From contig JADJVH010000004.1 of assembly GCA_016716665.1 (NCBI GenBank), positions 186,001-250,000 of the forward strand: 64,000 nucleotides of DNA. Reading direction: 5' to 3'. Below are positions 26,302 through 35,984 of this stretch, piece after piece (position 1 is the first letter of the stretch; each line of letters opens with the position of its first letter). Source of the DNA: Candidatus Opimibacter iunctus (lineage in GTDB: Bacteria; Bacteroidota; Bacteroidia; Chitinophagales; Saprospiraceae). The notes beneath the pieces were generated by a model. It made no database searches. It was not told the DNA's origin and was given only the letters and a program-made list of their open reading frames with translations. Both the position numbers and the translations under genes were made by a program.

Positions 26302-27339
26302 ATGGCTCAGGTAAAAGAAAAAAAGACAAGTAAACAAGACACCGGTATGCCTAACGGACTGGATATCACGACATACCGTCAATGGTATGAAACCATGCTC
26401 AGGATCAGGCGGTTTGAAGAGCGGGCCCTGAAGATGTACTCGATCAACAAGATCAGGGGATTTCTTCATGTCTATATCGGGCAGGAAGCCATCGCCGGTG
26501 CTATTACCTCTGCATTGAGGCCCACCGATCCTATCGTCACAGCTTATAGGCAACATGGTATTGCCTTGTGCCGCGGCATATCCAGCAAGGCATGTATGGC
26601 AGAATTGTTTGGCAAGGAAACCGGAGTCAATAAAGGCAAAGGGGGCTCCATGCACTTCTTCTCCAAGGATCATTACTATTTCGGAGGCAATGGCATCGTG
26701 GGGGCCCAGATCCCTATCGGTACCGGTATTGCCTTTGCTGAGCAATACAAGGGCACTGAAAACATCTGCCTGACCATGTTTGGGGATGGTGCTGCCCGCC
26801 AGGGTGCGCTCCATGAATCATTCAATATGGCCATGACCTGGAAACTTCCCGTCCTCTATGTGGTGGAGAATAACCATTATGCTATGGGTACCTCTGTATC
26901 CAGGACAAGTAATGTGACTGAACTCTACAAACTGGGCTTGTCCTATGAAATGCCAAGTTCATCTGTTGATGGAATGGATGTGATCAAGACCCACTATGCC
27001 ATGGCAGAAGCTGCTGCGCATGTCCGTTCAGGAAAAGGGCCATACCTGCTCGAAATCAATACCTATCGCTACAGGGGCCACTCTGTGTCAGATCCGGCCA
27101 AATACAGGGCTCCGGAAGAATTGGAGGCTTATAAAGAAAAGGATCCGATAGAACAACTCAAGGAATACTTGTTGACCCACAAACTACTCACGGACAGTGA
27201 TTTAGAAACTATCGAGAAAGCCATTGCCGTTGAAATAGATGAGGCGGAGGTATTTGCCGAAAATTCTGAATACCCGCCAGCCAGTGAATTATTTACAGAT
27301 AATTACCTGCAGCAAGACTATCCGTTTATTACAGACTAA
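26302..27339 (+). CDS. pdhA: pyruvate dehydrogenase E1 component alpha subunit
   Basis: 345 aa from the ATG at 26302, which follows a promoter box; the longer frame would overlap recF. Family motifs: MYSINKIRGFLHVYIGQEA, AYRQHGIALCRG, KGGSMHFF, and the thiamine diphosphate site GDGAARQGALHESFNMA...VVENNHYAMGTS; YRYRGHSVSDP is the phosphorylation-loop region. E1 alpha pairs with E1 beta to decarboxylate pyruvate. The beta gene is not next to it here, so the complex is encoded at split loci. Confidence 0.95.
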   Translation: MAQVKEKKTSKQDTGMPNGLDITTYRQWYETMLRIRRFEERALKMYSINKIRGFLHVYIGQEAIAGAITSALRPTDPIVTAYRQHGIALCRGISSKACMAELFGKETGVNKGKGGSMHFFSKDHYYFGGNGIVGAQIPIGTGIAFAEQYKGTENICLTMFGDGAARQGALHESFNMAMTWKLPVLYVVENNHYAMGTSVSRTSNVTELYKLGLSYEMPSSSVDGMDVIKTHYAMAEAAAHVRSGKGPYLLEINTYRYRGHSVSDPAKYRAPEELEAYKEKDPIEQLKEYLLTHKLLTDSDLETIEKAIAVEIDEAEVFAENSEYPPASELFTDNYLQQDYPFITD

Positions 27340-27484
27340 GTATCCGGTGATTAGTCTTGGCAGGATTTCGCGAAGACTCCTTCACCAGTGGGTCCCTCGC
27401 TCTGCTACTAAGCACAGAAACTCAGGTATCCTGCTGGGAGATTGGGGTATTTAAATTAAACTAATACTTAATATCTTGATTGTA

Positions 27485-27514
27485 TTGCCGTATTAAGGCA
27501 AATGTTTACTTTTG
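27485..27514 (+). promoter_or_regulatory. Bacteroidota-type promoter (TTG-N19-TAnnTTTG)
   Basis: TTG at 27485-27487, then 19 bases, then TACTTTTG at 27507-27514. The ATG of the downstream gene is at 27541, giving a short leader of about 20 nt. This is one of the two clearest promoters in the window. Confidence 0.75.
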
Positions 27515-27540
27515 CACCACTTTTTACAAATCACTATTCA

Positions 27541-28233
27541 ATGGCTATTAAGAGAAAGCTGGAAAAAAAGAATGATGAGACCCTCCTCGACCTTACCCAG
27601 GCAAGGATGAAGGCCAATACCTTTTTTGACAAGAACCAAAAATTAATCATTGGGGTTGCGGCCGGTCTGGTCATCCTCGTAGGCGGTTGGTTTGTCTACA
27701 ACAACATGATCAAAGGTCCTCAGGAAGAGAAGGCAATGGCCCAGATGTGGAAAGCCCAGTTTCAGTTTGAACAGGACTCCTTCCAGATGGCCCTTGAAAA
27801 CCCAGGCGGCGGATACAGTGGCTTTCTGGCGATCGCCAAGGATTTTGGAGGTACTAAAGCAGGTAACCTGGCCAACTATTATGCCGGTATCTGCTATCTG
27901 AATCTTGGCAATTTTGATGCTGCCCTTACTTATATCAATGATTTCAACCCAGACGGCGTAGTCGGTCCGGCTATGAAATATGGCTCATTAGGGGATGTAT
28001 ATTCTGAACTTGACCAGATGGACAAAGCCATGGCCAATTACAAGAAAGCTTCTACCGCATCTGACAACGAGTTGCTGACGCCATACTATCTCAAGAAACT
28101 TGCCCTACTGCACGAATCAAAATCTGAAGTAAAGGAAGCCCTTGAGCTCTATAAGACGATCAAGTCTAAGTATCCCAACAGCAACGAAGCCCTGTCTATA
28201 GACAAGTATATCGCCCGGGCTGAGGGTAAATAA
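27541..28233 (+). CDS. membrane-anchored tetratricopeptide repeat protein (YfgM-like)
   Basis: 230 aa from the ATG at 27541, placed correctly behind the promoter; an upstream in-frame ATG lies inside the promoter box and is rejected. After a basic cytoplasmic tail of about 35 residues there is one membrane segment (LIIGVAAGLVILVGGWFVYN), then TPR helices (GNLANYYAGICYLNLGNFDAAL, MKYGSLGDVYSELDQMDKAM). YfgM-type proteins act as periplasmic partners of the secretion machinery, but only the architecture supports this. ribH follows 2 nt after the stop. Confidence 0.85.
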   Translation: MAIKRKLEKKNDETLLDLTQARMKANTFFDKNQKLIIGVAAGLVILVGGWFVYNNMIKGPQEEKAMAQMWKAQFQFEQDSFQMALENPGGGYSGFLAIAKDFGGTKAGNLANYYAGICYLNLGNFDAALTYINDFNPDGVVGPAMKYGSLGDVYSELDQMDKAMANYKKASTASDNELLTPYYLKKLALLHESKSEVKEALELYKTIKSKYPNSNEALSIDKYIARAEGK

Positions 28234-28235
28234 GT

Positions 28236-28742
28236 ATGGCTTCGCGGGATGCATCTCCTTCATTGGTCAACTTGCCGGATGGATCATCCTTTAAGATAGG
28301 TATTGTTGTATCTCAATGGAATGCAGATATCACTGATGCATTGCTGAAAGGTGCACAAGACACACTGCTCCAATCCGGAGTCCTTGCTGATAATATCGAA
28401 GTCCTCTACGTGCCAGGGTCATTTGAATTGCCCTGGGGTGCACGTCAGATCATGAAACCGGGTAAGCGCGATGCGGTGATCTGCCTTGGATGCATCATTC
28501 AAGGTGAAACCAGGCATGATGAATACATCGCATCTGCTGTAGCTTCCGGCATCATGCAGCTGGGACTGATGTCAGGAGTTCCTGTGATCTTTGGCGTACT
28601 CACTACCAATACCGAAGAGCAGGCTAAGGACAGAGCGGGAGGCAAGCATGGCAACAAGGGAGCGGAAGCAGCCGCAGCTGCGCTTCAGATGGCCTATGTT
28701 CGTACCGGCGACTCTACTACTAAAAAGCGAATTGGTTACTGA
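28236..28742 (+). CDS. ribH: 6,7-dimethyl-8-ribityllumazine synthase
   Basis: 168 aa. Family motifs are IGIVVSQWNADITDALLKGA, VPGSFELPWGARQI and LGCIIQGETRHDEYIASAV, followed by PVIFGVLTTNTEEQAKDRAGG. The His of TRHDEY is the proton-transfer residue. It makes the riboflavin precursor from the ribityl-pyrimidine and dihydroxybutanone phosphate. It sits 2 nt after the TPR gene and 1 nt before the MBL hydrolase gene, an operon. No FMN riboswitch is visible. Confidence 0.95.
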   Translation: MASRDASPSLVNLPDGSSFKIGIVVSQWNADITDALLKGAQDTLLQSGVLADNIEVLYVPGSFELPWGARQIMKPGKRDAVICLGCIIQGETRHDEYIASAVASGIMQLGLMSGVPVIFGVLTTNTEEQAKDRAGGKHGNKGAEAAAAALQMAYVRTGDSTTKKRIGY

Positions 28743-28743
28743 T

Positions 28744-29596
28744 ATGAAAGTCTTTTCTATTGACACCGGCCATTTCAAGCTTGATGGTGGCGCCATGTTT
28801 GGTGTAGTTCCAAAGTCGATCTGGAACAAGATGATTCCTGCAGATGATAATAACCTCTTAGCTGGACGATGCGCTGCCTCCTCGTGGACACCGGTGAAAA
28901 GTGATCCTCATCGATACAGGACTTGGCGACAAGCAGGATGAACGGTTCTTCAGCCACTATTTCCTTCATGGGGAAGCCACTTTGATGAGCTCCCTGGCCA
29001 AAGCTGGGTACACACCGGAATCTGTAACTGACGTTTTGCTCACCCATTTCCATTTTGACCATGTAGGCGGAGCTGTTAAGAAAGAAGCGGATGGAACACT
29101 ATCCCCTGCTTTTCCCAAAGCAAAATATTGGACCACCCTGAGGCATTATGAATGGGCATACACACCCAATGCCCGCGAAAGGGCTTCTTTCCTAAAAGAG
29201 AACTTTGTACCGCTTCTCGATGCGAAGGTTTTGCATTTCATCCCCGAACAGGATGGACATCAATGGGACCAGCACATCCGCATCAGGCTTTCCTACGGCC
29301 ATACGGAGTCTATGATGCTGCCTCAGATCAAGGTCAATGAAGATGTGACATTAGTCTATGCTGCTGACCTCATTCCCTCTGCTCACCATGTGGGCCTCCC
29401 CTATATCATGGGTTACGATATCAGGCCGTTAGTGACCCTTGAAGAAAAAACTGCATTTTTAAGAGATGTTGCGGAAAAGGGATATTACCTGTTTCTCGAA
29501 CATGACAAGGACACGGAATGTATTTCTGTCAAGCTTGATGCAAAAGGGCGCCCGGAAGTTGACCGCAAACTTAGTCTGGCGGAAGTCCTGGGGTAA
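28744..29596 (+). CDS. MBL-fold metallo-hydrolase, two frameshifts near the N-terminus
   Basis: About 284 aa after correction. The start MKVFSIDTGHFKLDGGAMFG is followed by two one-base deletions, near 28855-28860 and near 28898-28902. Restoring one base at each gives a continuous SWTMRCLLVDTGEK-VILIDTGLGD. The metal motif HFHFDHVGG (HxHxDH) is intact downstream, with AADLIPSAHHV and a C-terminal LFLEHDKD giving the later ligands. This group includes lactonases and other hydrolases, and the substrate is not evident. The stop overlaps the heptamer repeat at 29594. Confidence 0.85.
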
Positions 29597-29684
29597 TAAC
29601 GAACATGGAACAAGGAATTGTGAAGTAAGAAGATTCTGTCTGGAAACGGAAAACGCTTCAGTTCAATAACCAATAGCCAATAGC
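29594..29684. repeat. heptamer tandem repeats (GAAnnnn and CAATAGC types)
   Basis: Starting in the stop codon, units TAATAAC, GAACATG, GAACAAG, GAATTGT, GAAGTAA, GAAGATT run to 29635. A second block CAATAAC, CAATAGC, CAATAGC lies at 29664-29684. The first block resembles that at 43251. Confidence 0.8.
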
Positions 29685-29738
29685 CAGGTTGAATTGTAAA
29701 GTTCAGGTTGGCTACAAAATAAACCACACCTATCCGTC

Positions 29739-30803
29739 ATGAGTATTATCGGTAACATCTTCCTGGGCATTTCTGCGCTCATTTTGTTTTCACTCGTTAA
29801 TTCATTCTATAATAAACCTATGCCTGGTGGGGATGCCGGTGTGGGGTACGCATGGGGCATCATCATTCTCAACCTGGGTTTTGTGATCTGCATGGGCATT
29901 GTAGCCTTGATCATTGCCTATAAAGGTGGCTTTGAATGGGTAGCCGCGACTAAATCTACCCGAACATTTTACGTCACCGTATCTGTCATAGCTGCTCTGA
30001 TTTTTGCTGGCTTGAGTGGATTGTTAATCGACGAAAGCGGGCATCTATCAACACCTGTAAGAATACTGGTCAACGTATGCTCACTCCTGGTTCCAATATT
30101 AATGATTGTGATCAGCGCTATCTTATTAAATCCTTTACTCAAGGATGCGCTTCCAACGGCTGTATACAAATGGCCGTCAATTTTTATCGCGGTGATCAGC
30201 CTTGTCGGACTCTCAACGCTATTGCTGGCCCAAATAGCCTCCTCAGCCAAAAGACAGGTGGCGATGATCACACAGAATGCGAATGATTTGAATGAAAATG
30301 ACCTCCGTATACTGGCAGAGATTGATACATGTGATGTGATCAACAGCGTGGGCAGTATATTGATATTTACAGGTGACAACCAGCCTGCCAAGATTCAAAA
30401 TGCAGCTGTAGCAAAAATAAAGACCAACCCAGACTGGGAAAAGAACCTCCTTACGTATTTTGAAACAGACTGGGCACCGGATGTATTTCAATTCCTGGCC
30501 TCCAATGATGTAGACCATCCTTCGCTCTTCGAAGAACCAGTCCGGCAAGGCGTACTGATTCAGGCCAGACTCGTAAGAGAGAGAATCCGCCGATGTTCAC
30601 ACCCATCCCATTTTTACCCTGGTATGTTTGACTGGGATATTGAGCGCGTAATCCGCACCGTAGATAAGTTTCAAAGCAAAGAGGTCGATTATCTGCCGGC
30701 CATGAAGGAACTAAGGGCAGCTCTGGAGGAACCTTCAGACCTGGATAAGCCTAAATTCAATTCAGCAAGCCTACTGGACAAATGGATAAAGAAGCATTCT
30801 TAG
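29739..30803 (+). CDS. membrane protein of unknown function
   Basis: 354 aa. About five membrane segments lie in residues 1-165 (IFLGISALILFSLVNSFY, IIILNLGFVICMGIVALII, VTVSVIAALIFAGLSGLL and others). The last 190 residues are soluble and charged, with CDVINSVGSILIFTGDNQP and repeated helix patterns, perhaps cytoplasmic. I do not recognise the family. It stands alone between the MBL gene and the TonB receptor. Confidence 0.75.
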   Translation: MSIIGNIFLGISALILFSLVNSFYNKPMPGGDAGVGYAWGIIILNLGFVICMGIVALIIAYKGGFEWVAATKSTRTFYVTVSVIAALIFAGLSGLLIDESGHLSTPVRILVNVCSLLVPILMIVISAILLNPLLKDALPTAVYKWPSIFIAVISLVGLSTLLLAQIASSAKRQVAMITQNANDLNENDLRILAEIDTCDVINSVGSILIFTGDNQPAKIQNAAVAKIKTNPDWEKNLLTYFETDWAPDVFQFLASNDVDHPSLFEEPVRQGVLIQARLVRERIRRCSHPSHFYPGMFDWDIERVIRTVDKFQSKEVDYLPAMKELRAALEEPSDLDKPKFNSASLLDKWIKKHS

Positions 30804-30974
30804 CTTGTGATTCCTGTGCATTATCAAGCCTTCTTTTCACTTTCTTCATTGCGTCATTTTCCTGTTCATAAGTGATTCAATATGGTTTGATTCTAAGATT
30901 TGAAAATTATAAATCTCTAAGTATTTGATATTCTGCTTTTTACAATCTTATTAAAAGATAAAACAGTCTTAATA

Positions 30975-31006
30975 TTTGTTTAGACTATTTCTAAATAGTA
31001 CCTTTG
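30975..31006 (+). promoter_or_regulatory. Bacteroidota-type promoter for TonB receptor
   Basis: TTTG at 30975-30978, 20 bases, then TACCTTTG at 30999-31006. The receptor ATG is at 31039, giving a leader of about 25 nt. Confidence 0.75.
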
Positions 31007-31038
31007 GCGCCATTGATCAAACAGCATAATGGCGACTG

Positions 31039-33481
31039 ATGAGAAACACTTTACTATTCCTCTTTACCTCGGTCTTACTCACCAATACCTTTGCCCAAAC
31101 AGGAACACTGACCGGTAAAATTCTGATAGATGATCATTTCACTGTGCTCCCGGGAGCAAGTATTTTTTTGGAGAAAACCAGCTTTGGTTCGTCCACAAAT
31201 GGCAGAGGAAATTACCTGGTGACAAACATACCTTTCGGCACCTACGAAATGGTAATAGCCTACATAGGCTATGAAACTATCCGCAAGGAAATCGTGATAA
31301 GCGAAGCCGATACGCTTGTACAAGATTTTTACATGACTGAATCAGTAGTGGCGCTTGGAGAAGCCCTTATCATGACTCAAGGGCATACTGGACTGAAAGA
31401 GATACCCGGCTCAGTGCACTATATTTCTCCAAAAGAAATTGAAAAATTCAATTACACCGATATCAACCGCACCCTGAGATCCGTTCCGGGTATCAATATT
31501 CAGGAAGAAGATGGTTATGGCCTGAGGCCGAATATTGGATTACGGGGCACTGGGGTGGAAAGGAGTTCGAAGATCACGATTATGGAAGATGGCGTCCTTA
31601 TGGCTCCGGCTCCTTATGCAGATCCGGCTGCTTATTATTTTCCCACAATTGGAAGGATGCAAGGTGTTGAAATTTAAAAAAGGAAGTTCTCAGATAAAAT
31701 ACGGACCATTCACGACCGGAGGTGCGATAAACCTTATCTCCACCCAGATTCCAACCGAATTTTCAGGAAGAATCAATCTTATCGGCGGCAGTTATGGTGG
31801 CAGAAATCTACATGCCTTAGTTGGCAATAGCCATAAGAACATTGCCTATATGGCCGAGGGTTTTCAATATGGATCCAATGGGTTTAAGGAAATAGATGGC
31901 GGGGGAAAAACCGGTTTCATTAAGACGGACTATCTTGTAAAATTGAGGGTTAATACAAACAGTGATGCCAAAGTATATCAATCATTGGCTATCAAAGTCG
32001 GTAAAGTAAATGAGAAATCCCATGAGACTTACCAGGGTCTTACTGAAGCAGATTTCTATGCAAATCCATACAGAAGGTATGCAGGGTCGCAAAAAGACCT
32101 GATGGAAACGGAGCAAACCCAGTTTTCAGCAACCCATTTTATAAACCTATCCAGGTCATTCAATATAACCACCATAGCCTACCGCACGGATTTCGCGCGG
32201 AACTGGTATAAGCTGGATAACGTAGCAGACAGTGCAGGTATCAAGACTTCAATTGGAAAGATACTTGAAGACCCTACCGGAAATGAAGAGACATATTCAA
32301 TTTTGAAAGGGGCCACCAGTCTCAATCCAAATGCCCTGACTGTCCGGGCAAATAACCGATCGTATTATGCTGAGGGCATTCAATCCGTCATTGATTTTAA
32401 TTTTATAACCAATGCCATCACGCATGATATCAATATTGGTTTTCGTTACCATACAGACCAAATCGACCGATTTCAATGGGATGACCTCTATGCCATGGAT
32501 AATGGCGTGATGGTACTCACCACACCAGGCATTCCGGGCACGGAGAGCAACCTTGTGAAGACGGCCAAAGCCTTCGCAACCTATTTTCAATACAGGTTAA
32601 AATATGGGAAGTTTACATTGATACCCGGACTTCGATATGAAAACATATCCCTTGAGGAAATGAATTACGGCAAAGGTGATCCTGACCGCACAGGTACCAA
32701 CCTGAAAGAAAGTATGAATCACGTTGGTGTTTTCATTCCTGGCATTAGGATAGATTACCAGTATTCGGGCTACTTAAGTGGATTTGTGGGCATACACAAG
32801 GGATTTTCACCTCCAGGGGTGAAAGATGAAACACTACCGGAAAATAGTGTGAATTACGAATTGGGTTTACGTTATAACAGGAACACCGTTTCAGGTCAAA
32901 TAGTCCTGTTCTACAACCACTACACAAACTTACTCGGTGCAGATCTGTCAGCAACCGGTGGTACCGGCAGTGGTGATTTATTCAATGCAGGCGAAGTAAA
33001 CGCAAACGGTATTGAATTCATGATTTCCTATGACCTGTTGACCGCTCTACACAAAACCAGATTTGCCTTGCCACTCACGATTGCATACACATATACAAAT
33101 GCTATTTTTCAAAACTCCTTTGTGAGTACTTATGAAGATTGGGGAAGCGTGATGGCTGGTGACCAGTTCCCTTACCTGGCTCAGAATCAACTAACGGCAG
33201 GGATCAGCCTGGAGCATAATAAATTTGGAATCAGCCTGAGTGGCAGGTACATGGATGAGATGCGCACAAGCCCTGGACAAGGCGCTATACCATCAGATGA
33301 GAAAACGGATTCCTACCTGGCTTTTGACGCCAGTGCATTCTACGCCATTACAAACTACGTCTCGGTGTTTACGAATGCAACTAACTTCACTAACAAGGTA
33401 TATAATGTAGCAAACCGTCCTGCGGGTCTGCGACCTGGCATGCCGTCAGCATTTAATGTAGGATTGAAAGTGAACTTCTGA
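31039..33481 (+). CDS. TonB-dependent outer-membrane receptor (FecA-like), frameshifted
   Basis: About 813 aa in two frames. It has a signal peptide ending TNTFAQ, a carboxypeptidase-regulatory-like domain (TGKILIDDHFTVLPGASIFL), a plug (IPGSVHYISPKEIEKF, IGLRGTGVERSSKITIMEDG) and then the barrel, ending in VNF. The frame breaks near 31672-31681: one extra T in a T/A run gives a stop, and removing it joins GVEI to KKGSSQIKYGPFTTGGAINL. The plug resembles siderophore/ferric-citrate receptors, but the ligand is not known. It is driven by the promoter at 30975. Confidence 0.88.
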
Positions 33482-33497
33482 AAACAAATTCAGCCAC

Positions 33498-34130
33498 TTA
33501 GTTTTCTAATAAGGTACTTAACTTATCAATATCCAGTTTACCAGCAAATGCGAGTTCTTCAGCTTCTGAAGCAAAGCCTTTCATGTTGATCGTGATCAGC
33601 GTCTGATTTAATGGAAGCTGAAGTTCGCTGGAGCGAATCTTCTTACTGGTGCCATTGTCATCATAGTAATCATCCATTTCCGATTTCAGGATAGCCCGCT
33701 TTGTTCCCACACGGACACTCTTGTATCCCTCACCCATCATGGCAGGGTTGGACATAAACATATTGATGGACGCAAGCATAGGTGAGTTGGCCAGGATCTG
33801 CAGTTCAGCCTGGTTTTCCCGTTTTGTAGGGTGCTGGTAGGTCTTTGAAATCTGCATTCCCCCGCCCATCATGCCCATGGCAGTTGCATTGATTTCGGAA
33901 TCACTATCGGCCTTCAGTCCATTGATTTCAGCGGGGAGCGCTTCACTGATCTGCCCGGCTATGAGCGTGTTGATATCATTGATGGCATCCTGCAGGCTGA
34001 GCGTAGCCTGCTTGTAGTTTTTCTGTGTTAGGTATTGCTGCGCCTCCTTGATAAACGCTTCTGCCTGGGACTGTGCGGAAAGGTGTAAGCCAGAGAGCAC
34101 AACGACGATAAATGCAATAATGGTTTTCAT
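33498..34130 (-). CDS. secreted protein of unknown function
   Basis: 210 aa with a clear signal peptide (cut near LHLSAQ). The rest holds a helical start (AEAFIKEAQQYLTQKNYKQATLSL), a Gly/Met stretch AMGMMGGGM near residue 85, and a beta-rich C-terminal half. I do not recognise the family. Upstream on the minus strand TATCTTTA, one base off the promoter consensus, lies about 25 bases from the start. The gene is convergent with the TonB receptor, whose stop is 16 bases away. Confidence 0.8.
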   Translation of the reverse strand: MKTIIAFIVVVLSGLHLSAQSQAEAFIKEAQQYLTQKNYKQATLSLQDAINDINTLIAGQISEALPAEINGLKADSDSEINATAMGMMGGGMQISKTYQHPTKRENQAELQILANSPMLASINMFMSNPAMMGEGYKSVRVGTKRAILKSEMDDYYDDNGTSKKIRSSELQLPLNQTLITINMKGFASEAEELAFAGKLDIDKLSTLLEN

Positions 34131-34351
34131 GGTATTGCAATTTAGATTAATAATACTAAAGATACGGGATTAATCAGTGGTTCCTTATAATCCAGTAGCA
34201 GAATAATCCAATTAAAACTTACCAATACCATTGGTTTTGCTCCGCGAAAGGGGCCATGAAGACCCATAATAATTACTACTTTGTAAGCTCAATGAACGCA
34301 AGTTTAAGACAACGATAGTACCCGGATAAAATCAAATCAAGACATACAAGC

Positions 34352-34930
34352 ATGATTGACAATATTAACATCATCAAGACGGAAGTTTTGTCCGACAACT
34401 GGTATACCCTGCGGAAAGTAACTTATACCTATTCAAAAGCGGATGGCACTGTCCACACGCAAAGCAGAGAAGCATACGACCGGGGCAATGGTGCAGCCAT
34501 ACTACTCTACAACAAGGAGCTAAAGACGGTCATCCTGACAAGACAGTTTCGGTTACCAACGTATATCAATGGAAATAAAACGGGTATGATGATCGAGGTA
34601 TGTGCCGGCTTGCTGGACGAAGAGAACCCGGAGGAGTGTATCGTCCGGGAAACAGAAGAAGAAACTGGCTATACCGTTTCAGCTGTTCGAAAGGTATTTG
34701 AAGCGTACATGTCTCCTGGATCTGTGACAGAAATCCTGTATTTCTTTATCGCGGAATATGACTCTGCCATGAAGACTGGTAAAGGAGGAGGCGCTGAACA
34801 TGAAGAAGAAAATATCGATGTTCTGGAAATTGGGATAGATGAAGCTATGCAAATGATCCATGATGGGCGAATCAAGGACGCTAAGACGATCATGCTTCTT
34901 CAATATATAAAACTCAATCACATCCTATAG
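34352..34930 (+). CDS. NUDIX hydrolase (NudK/ADP-sugar pyrophosphatase-like)
   Basis: 192 aa. The Nudix box is complete: GLLDEENPEECIVRETEEET followed by GY, with the metal-binding Glu pair in REtEEE. The opening resembles NudK (WYTLRKVTYTYSKADG, then REAYDRGNGAAILLYN), and the length fits. Members hydrolyse GDP-mannose or ADP-ribose-type nucleotide sugars; the exact substrate is inferred only by family. It is followed 14 bases later by an SDR gene. Confidence 0.9.
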   Translation: MIDNINIIKTEVLSDNWYTLRKVTYTYSKADGTVHTQSREAYDRGNGAAILLYNKELKTVILTRQFRLPTYINGNKTGMMIEVCAGLLDEENPEECIVRETEEETGYTVSAVRKVFEAYMSPGSVTEILYFFIAEYDSAMKTGKGGGAEHEEENIDVLEIGIDEAMQMIHDGRIKDAKTIMLLQYIKLNHIL

Positions 34931-34943
34931 ACCCTATTACACA

Positions 34944-35741
34944 ATGACGATTAAAGAAAAGTATGGTCCGCTGGCACTTATCGCTGGAGCTTCTGAAGGT
35001 ATAGGTGGTGCGTATGCCCGCCAACTCGCATCAGCAGGAATTGATCTGATACTGATTGCGAGAAGAAAGAACCCCCTGGAGTTGTTCGCTGCCGAGCTAA
35101 CCACCAGCTATGGGATCAATACGATATGTATTCAGGAGGATCTCGCTGCACCCGATGCAGCAACCCGTATAATGGATCAAATCAAGGGACATGAGATAAA
35201 CCTGTTTGTCTACAATGCAGGTAACTCCTACATAGGGAGATTTGAAGAAAAGGAATGGCAAGTGCATCAGGAGATAGCATTCACCAATATGCTCACACCA
35301 TTGCATCTGGTACACAGTCTAGCACCCGCTATGCTTGCCAAAGGCAAAGGTGCTATCATCCTCATGGCTTCCCTCGCAGGTTTTCAAGGCACTCCATTTA
35401 TTGCCACCTATGCAGCGACCAAAGCGTTTGACCAGATCCTGGCCGAAAGCCTTTGGTACGAATGGAAAAACCGTGGTGTAGATGTTCTCGCTTGTTGCGC
35501 CGGTGCCACCTCCAGCCCCAACTTTCTCAACACCAATCCAGGTAAGCAGCATTTTCTTGCGCCAAAAGTCCAGACCCCGGAAGAGGTAGTGACTGAGTGT
35601 TTAAAACGGCTGGGTAAGACACCTTCCTTTATCACAGGCCGGGCCAATAAAATCGCAAGCTTCTTTATGCAAAGAGTCCTCTCCCGTAAAAAAGCAATTA
35701 CGACTATGGGGGATACAACAGTGAAGATGTATAGGATTTGA
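34944..35741 (+). CDS. short-chain dehydrogenase/reductase (SDR)
   Basis: 265 aa. The cofactor loop is IAGASEGIGGAYARQLA (TGxxxGIG type), with FVYNAGNSYIG (NAG) and the active site Ser in LMASLAGFQG with YAATKAF (YxxxK). These support an NAD(P)-dependent oxidoreductase of the classical SDR type with unknown substrate. It may form an operon with the NUDIX gene. The stop is followed at once by heptamer repeats. Confidence 0.93.
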   Translation: MTIKEKYGPLALIAGASEGIGGAYARQLASAGIDLILIARRKNPLELFAAELTTSYGINTICIQEDLAAPDAATRIMDQIKGHEINLFVYNAGNSYIGRFEEKEWQVHQEIAFTNMLTPLHLVHSLAPAMLAKGKGAIILMASLAGFQGTPFIATYAATKAFDQILAESLWYEWKNRGVDVLACCAGATSSPNFLNTNPGKQHFLAPKVQTPEEVVTECLKRLGKTPSFITGRANKIASFFMQRVLSRKKAITTMGDTTVKMYRI

Positions 35742-35746
35742 AAAAG

Positions 35747-35914
35747 TAGGAGATAGGAGTTAGGAAATAGGAGTCAGTAGTATGCGGTTGGCAAGTGGGA
35801 AGGAGCAATGGGCAGTTTGCAGTCAGCAGCGGTTGCTGAGCTGTAGCACATGGATGAGGGAAAGGAGGTCGAAGCATTGGCAATGGGTAGATAGCAGTAA
35901 GCAGTTGGCAGTGA
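35747..35914. repeat. heptamer tandem repeats (TAGGAGn and GCAGTnn types)
   Basis: Three blocks after the SDR stop: TAGGAGA, TAGGAGT, TAGGAAA, TAGGAGT at 35747-35774; GCAATGG, GCAGTTT, GCAGTCA, GCAGCGG at 35805-35832; and GCAATGG, GTAGATA, GCAGTAA, GCAGTTG, GCAGTGA at 35880-35914. The period is 7 throughout. Confidence 0.85.
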
Positions 35915-35952
35915 TTTCTATAATCCATACACAAGACGCACACTTCTCACTG

Positions 35953-35983
35953 TCTTACAGTCTTACAGTCTTACAGTCTTACA
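35953..35983. repeat. octamer tandem repeat (TCTTACAG)x4
   Basis: Nearly four perfect copies of TCTTACAG. On the minus strand this starts 1 nt after the stop of the sterol reductase-like gene. Confidence 0.9.
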
Positions 35984-35984
35984 A

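Noticed and set aside
28160..28240. FMN riboswitch before ribH
   Set aside because: The gene begins 2 nt after the upstream gene; no conserved aptamer segments are seen there.
31660..31690. Two separate genes for the TonB receptor
   Set aside because: The second frame starts mid-plug without a signal peptide and continues the same domain; removing one T joins them.
35742..35984. Small coding genes in the gap between the SDR and the sterol reductase
   Set aside because: The region is made of short tandem repeats; the ORFs have no start context or recognisable protein features.
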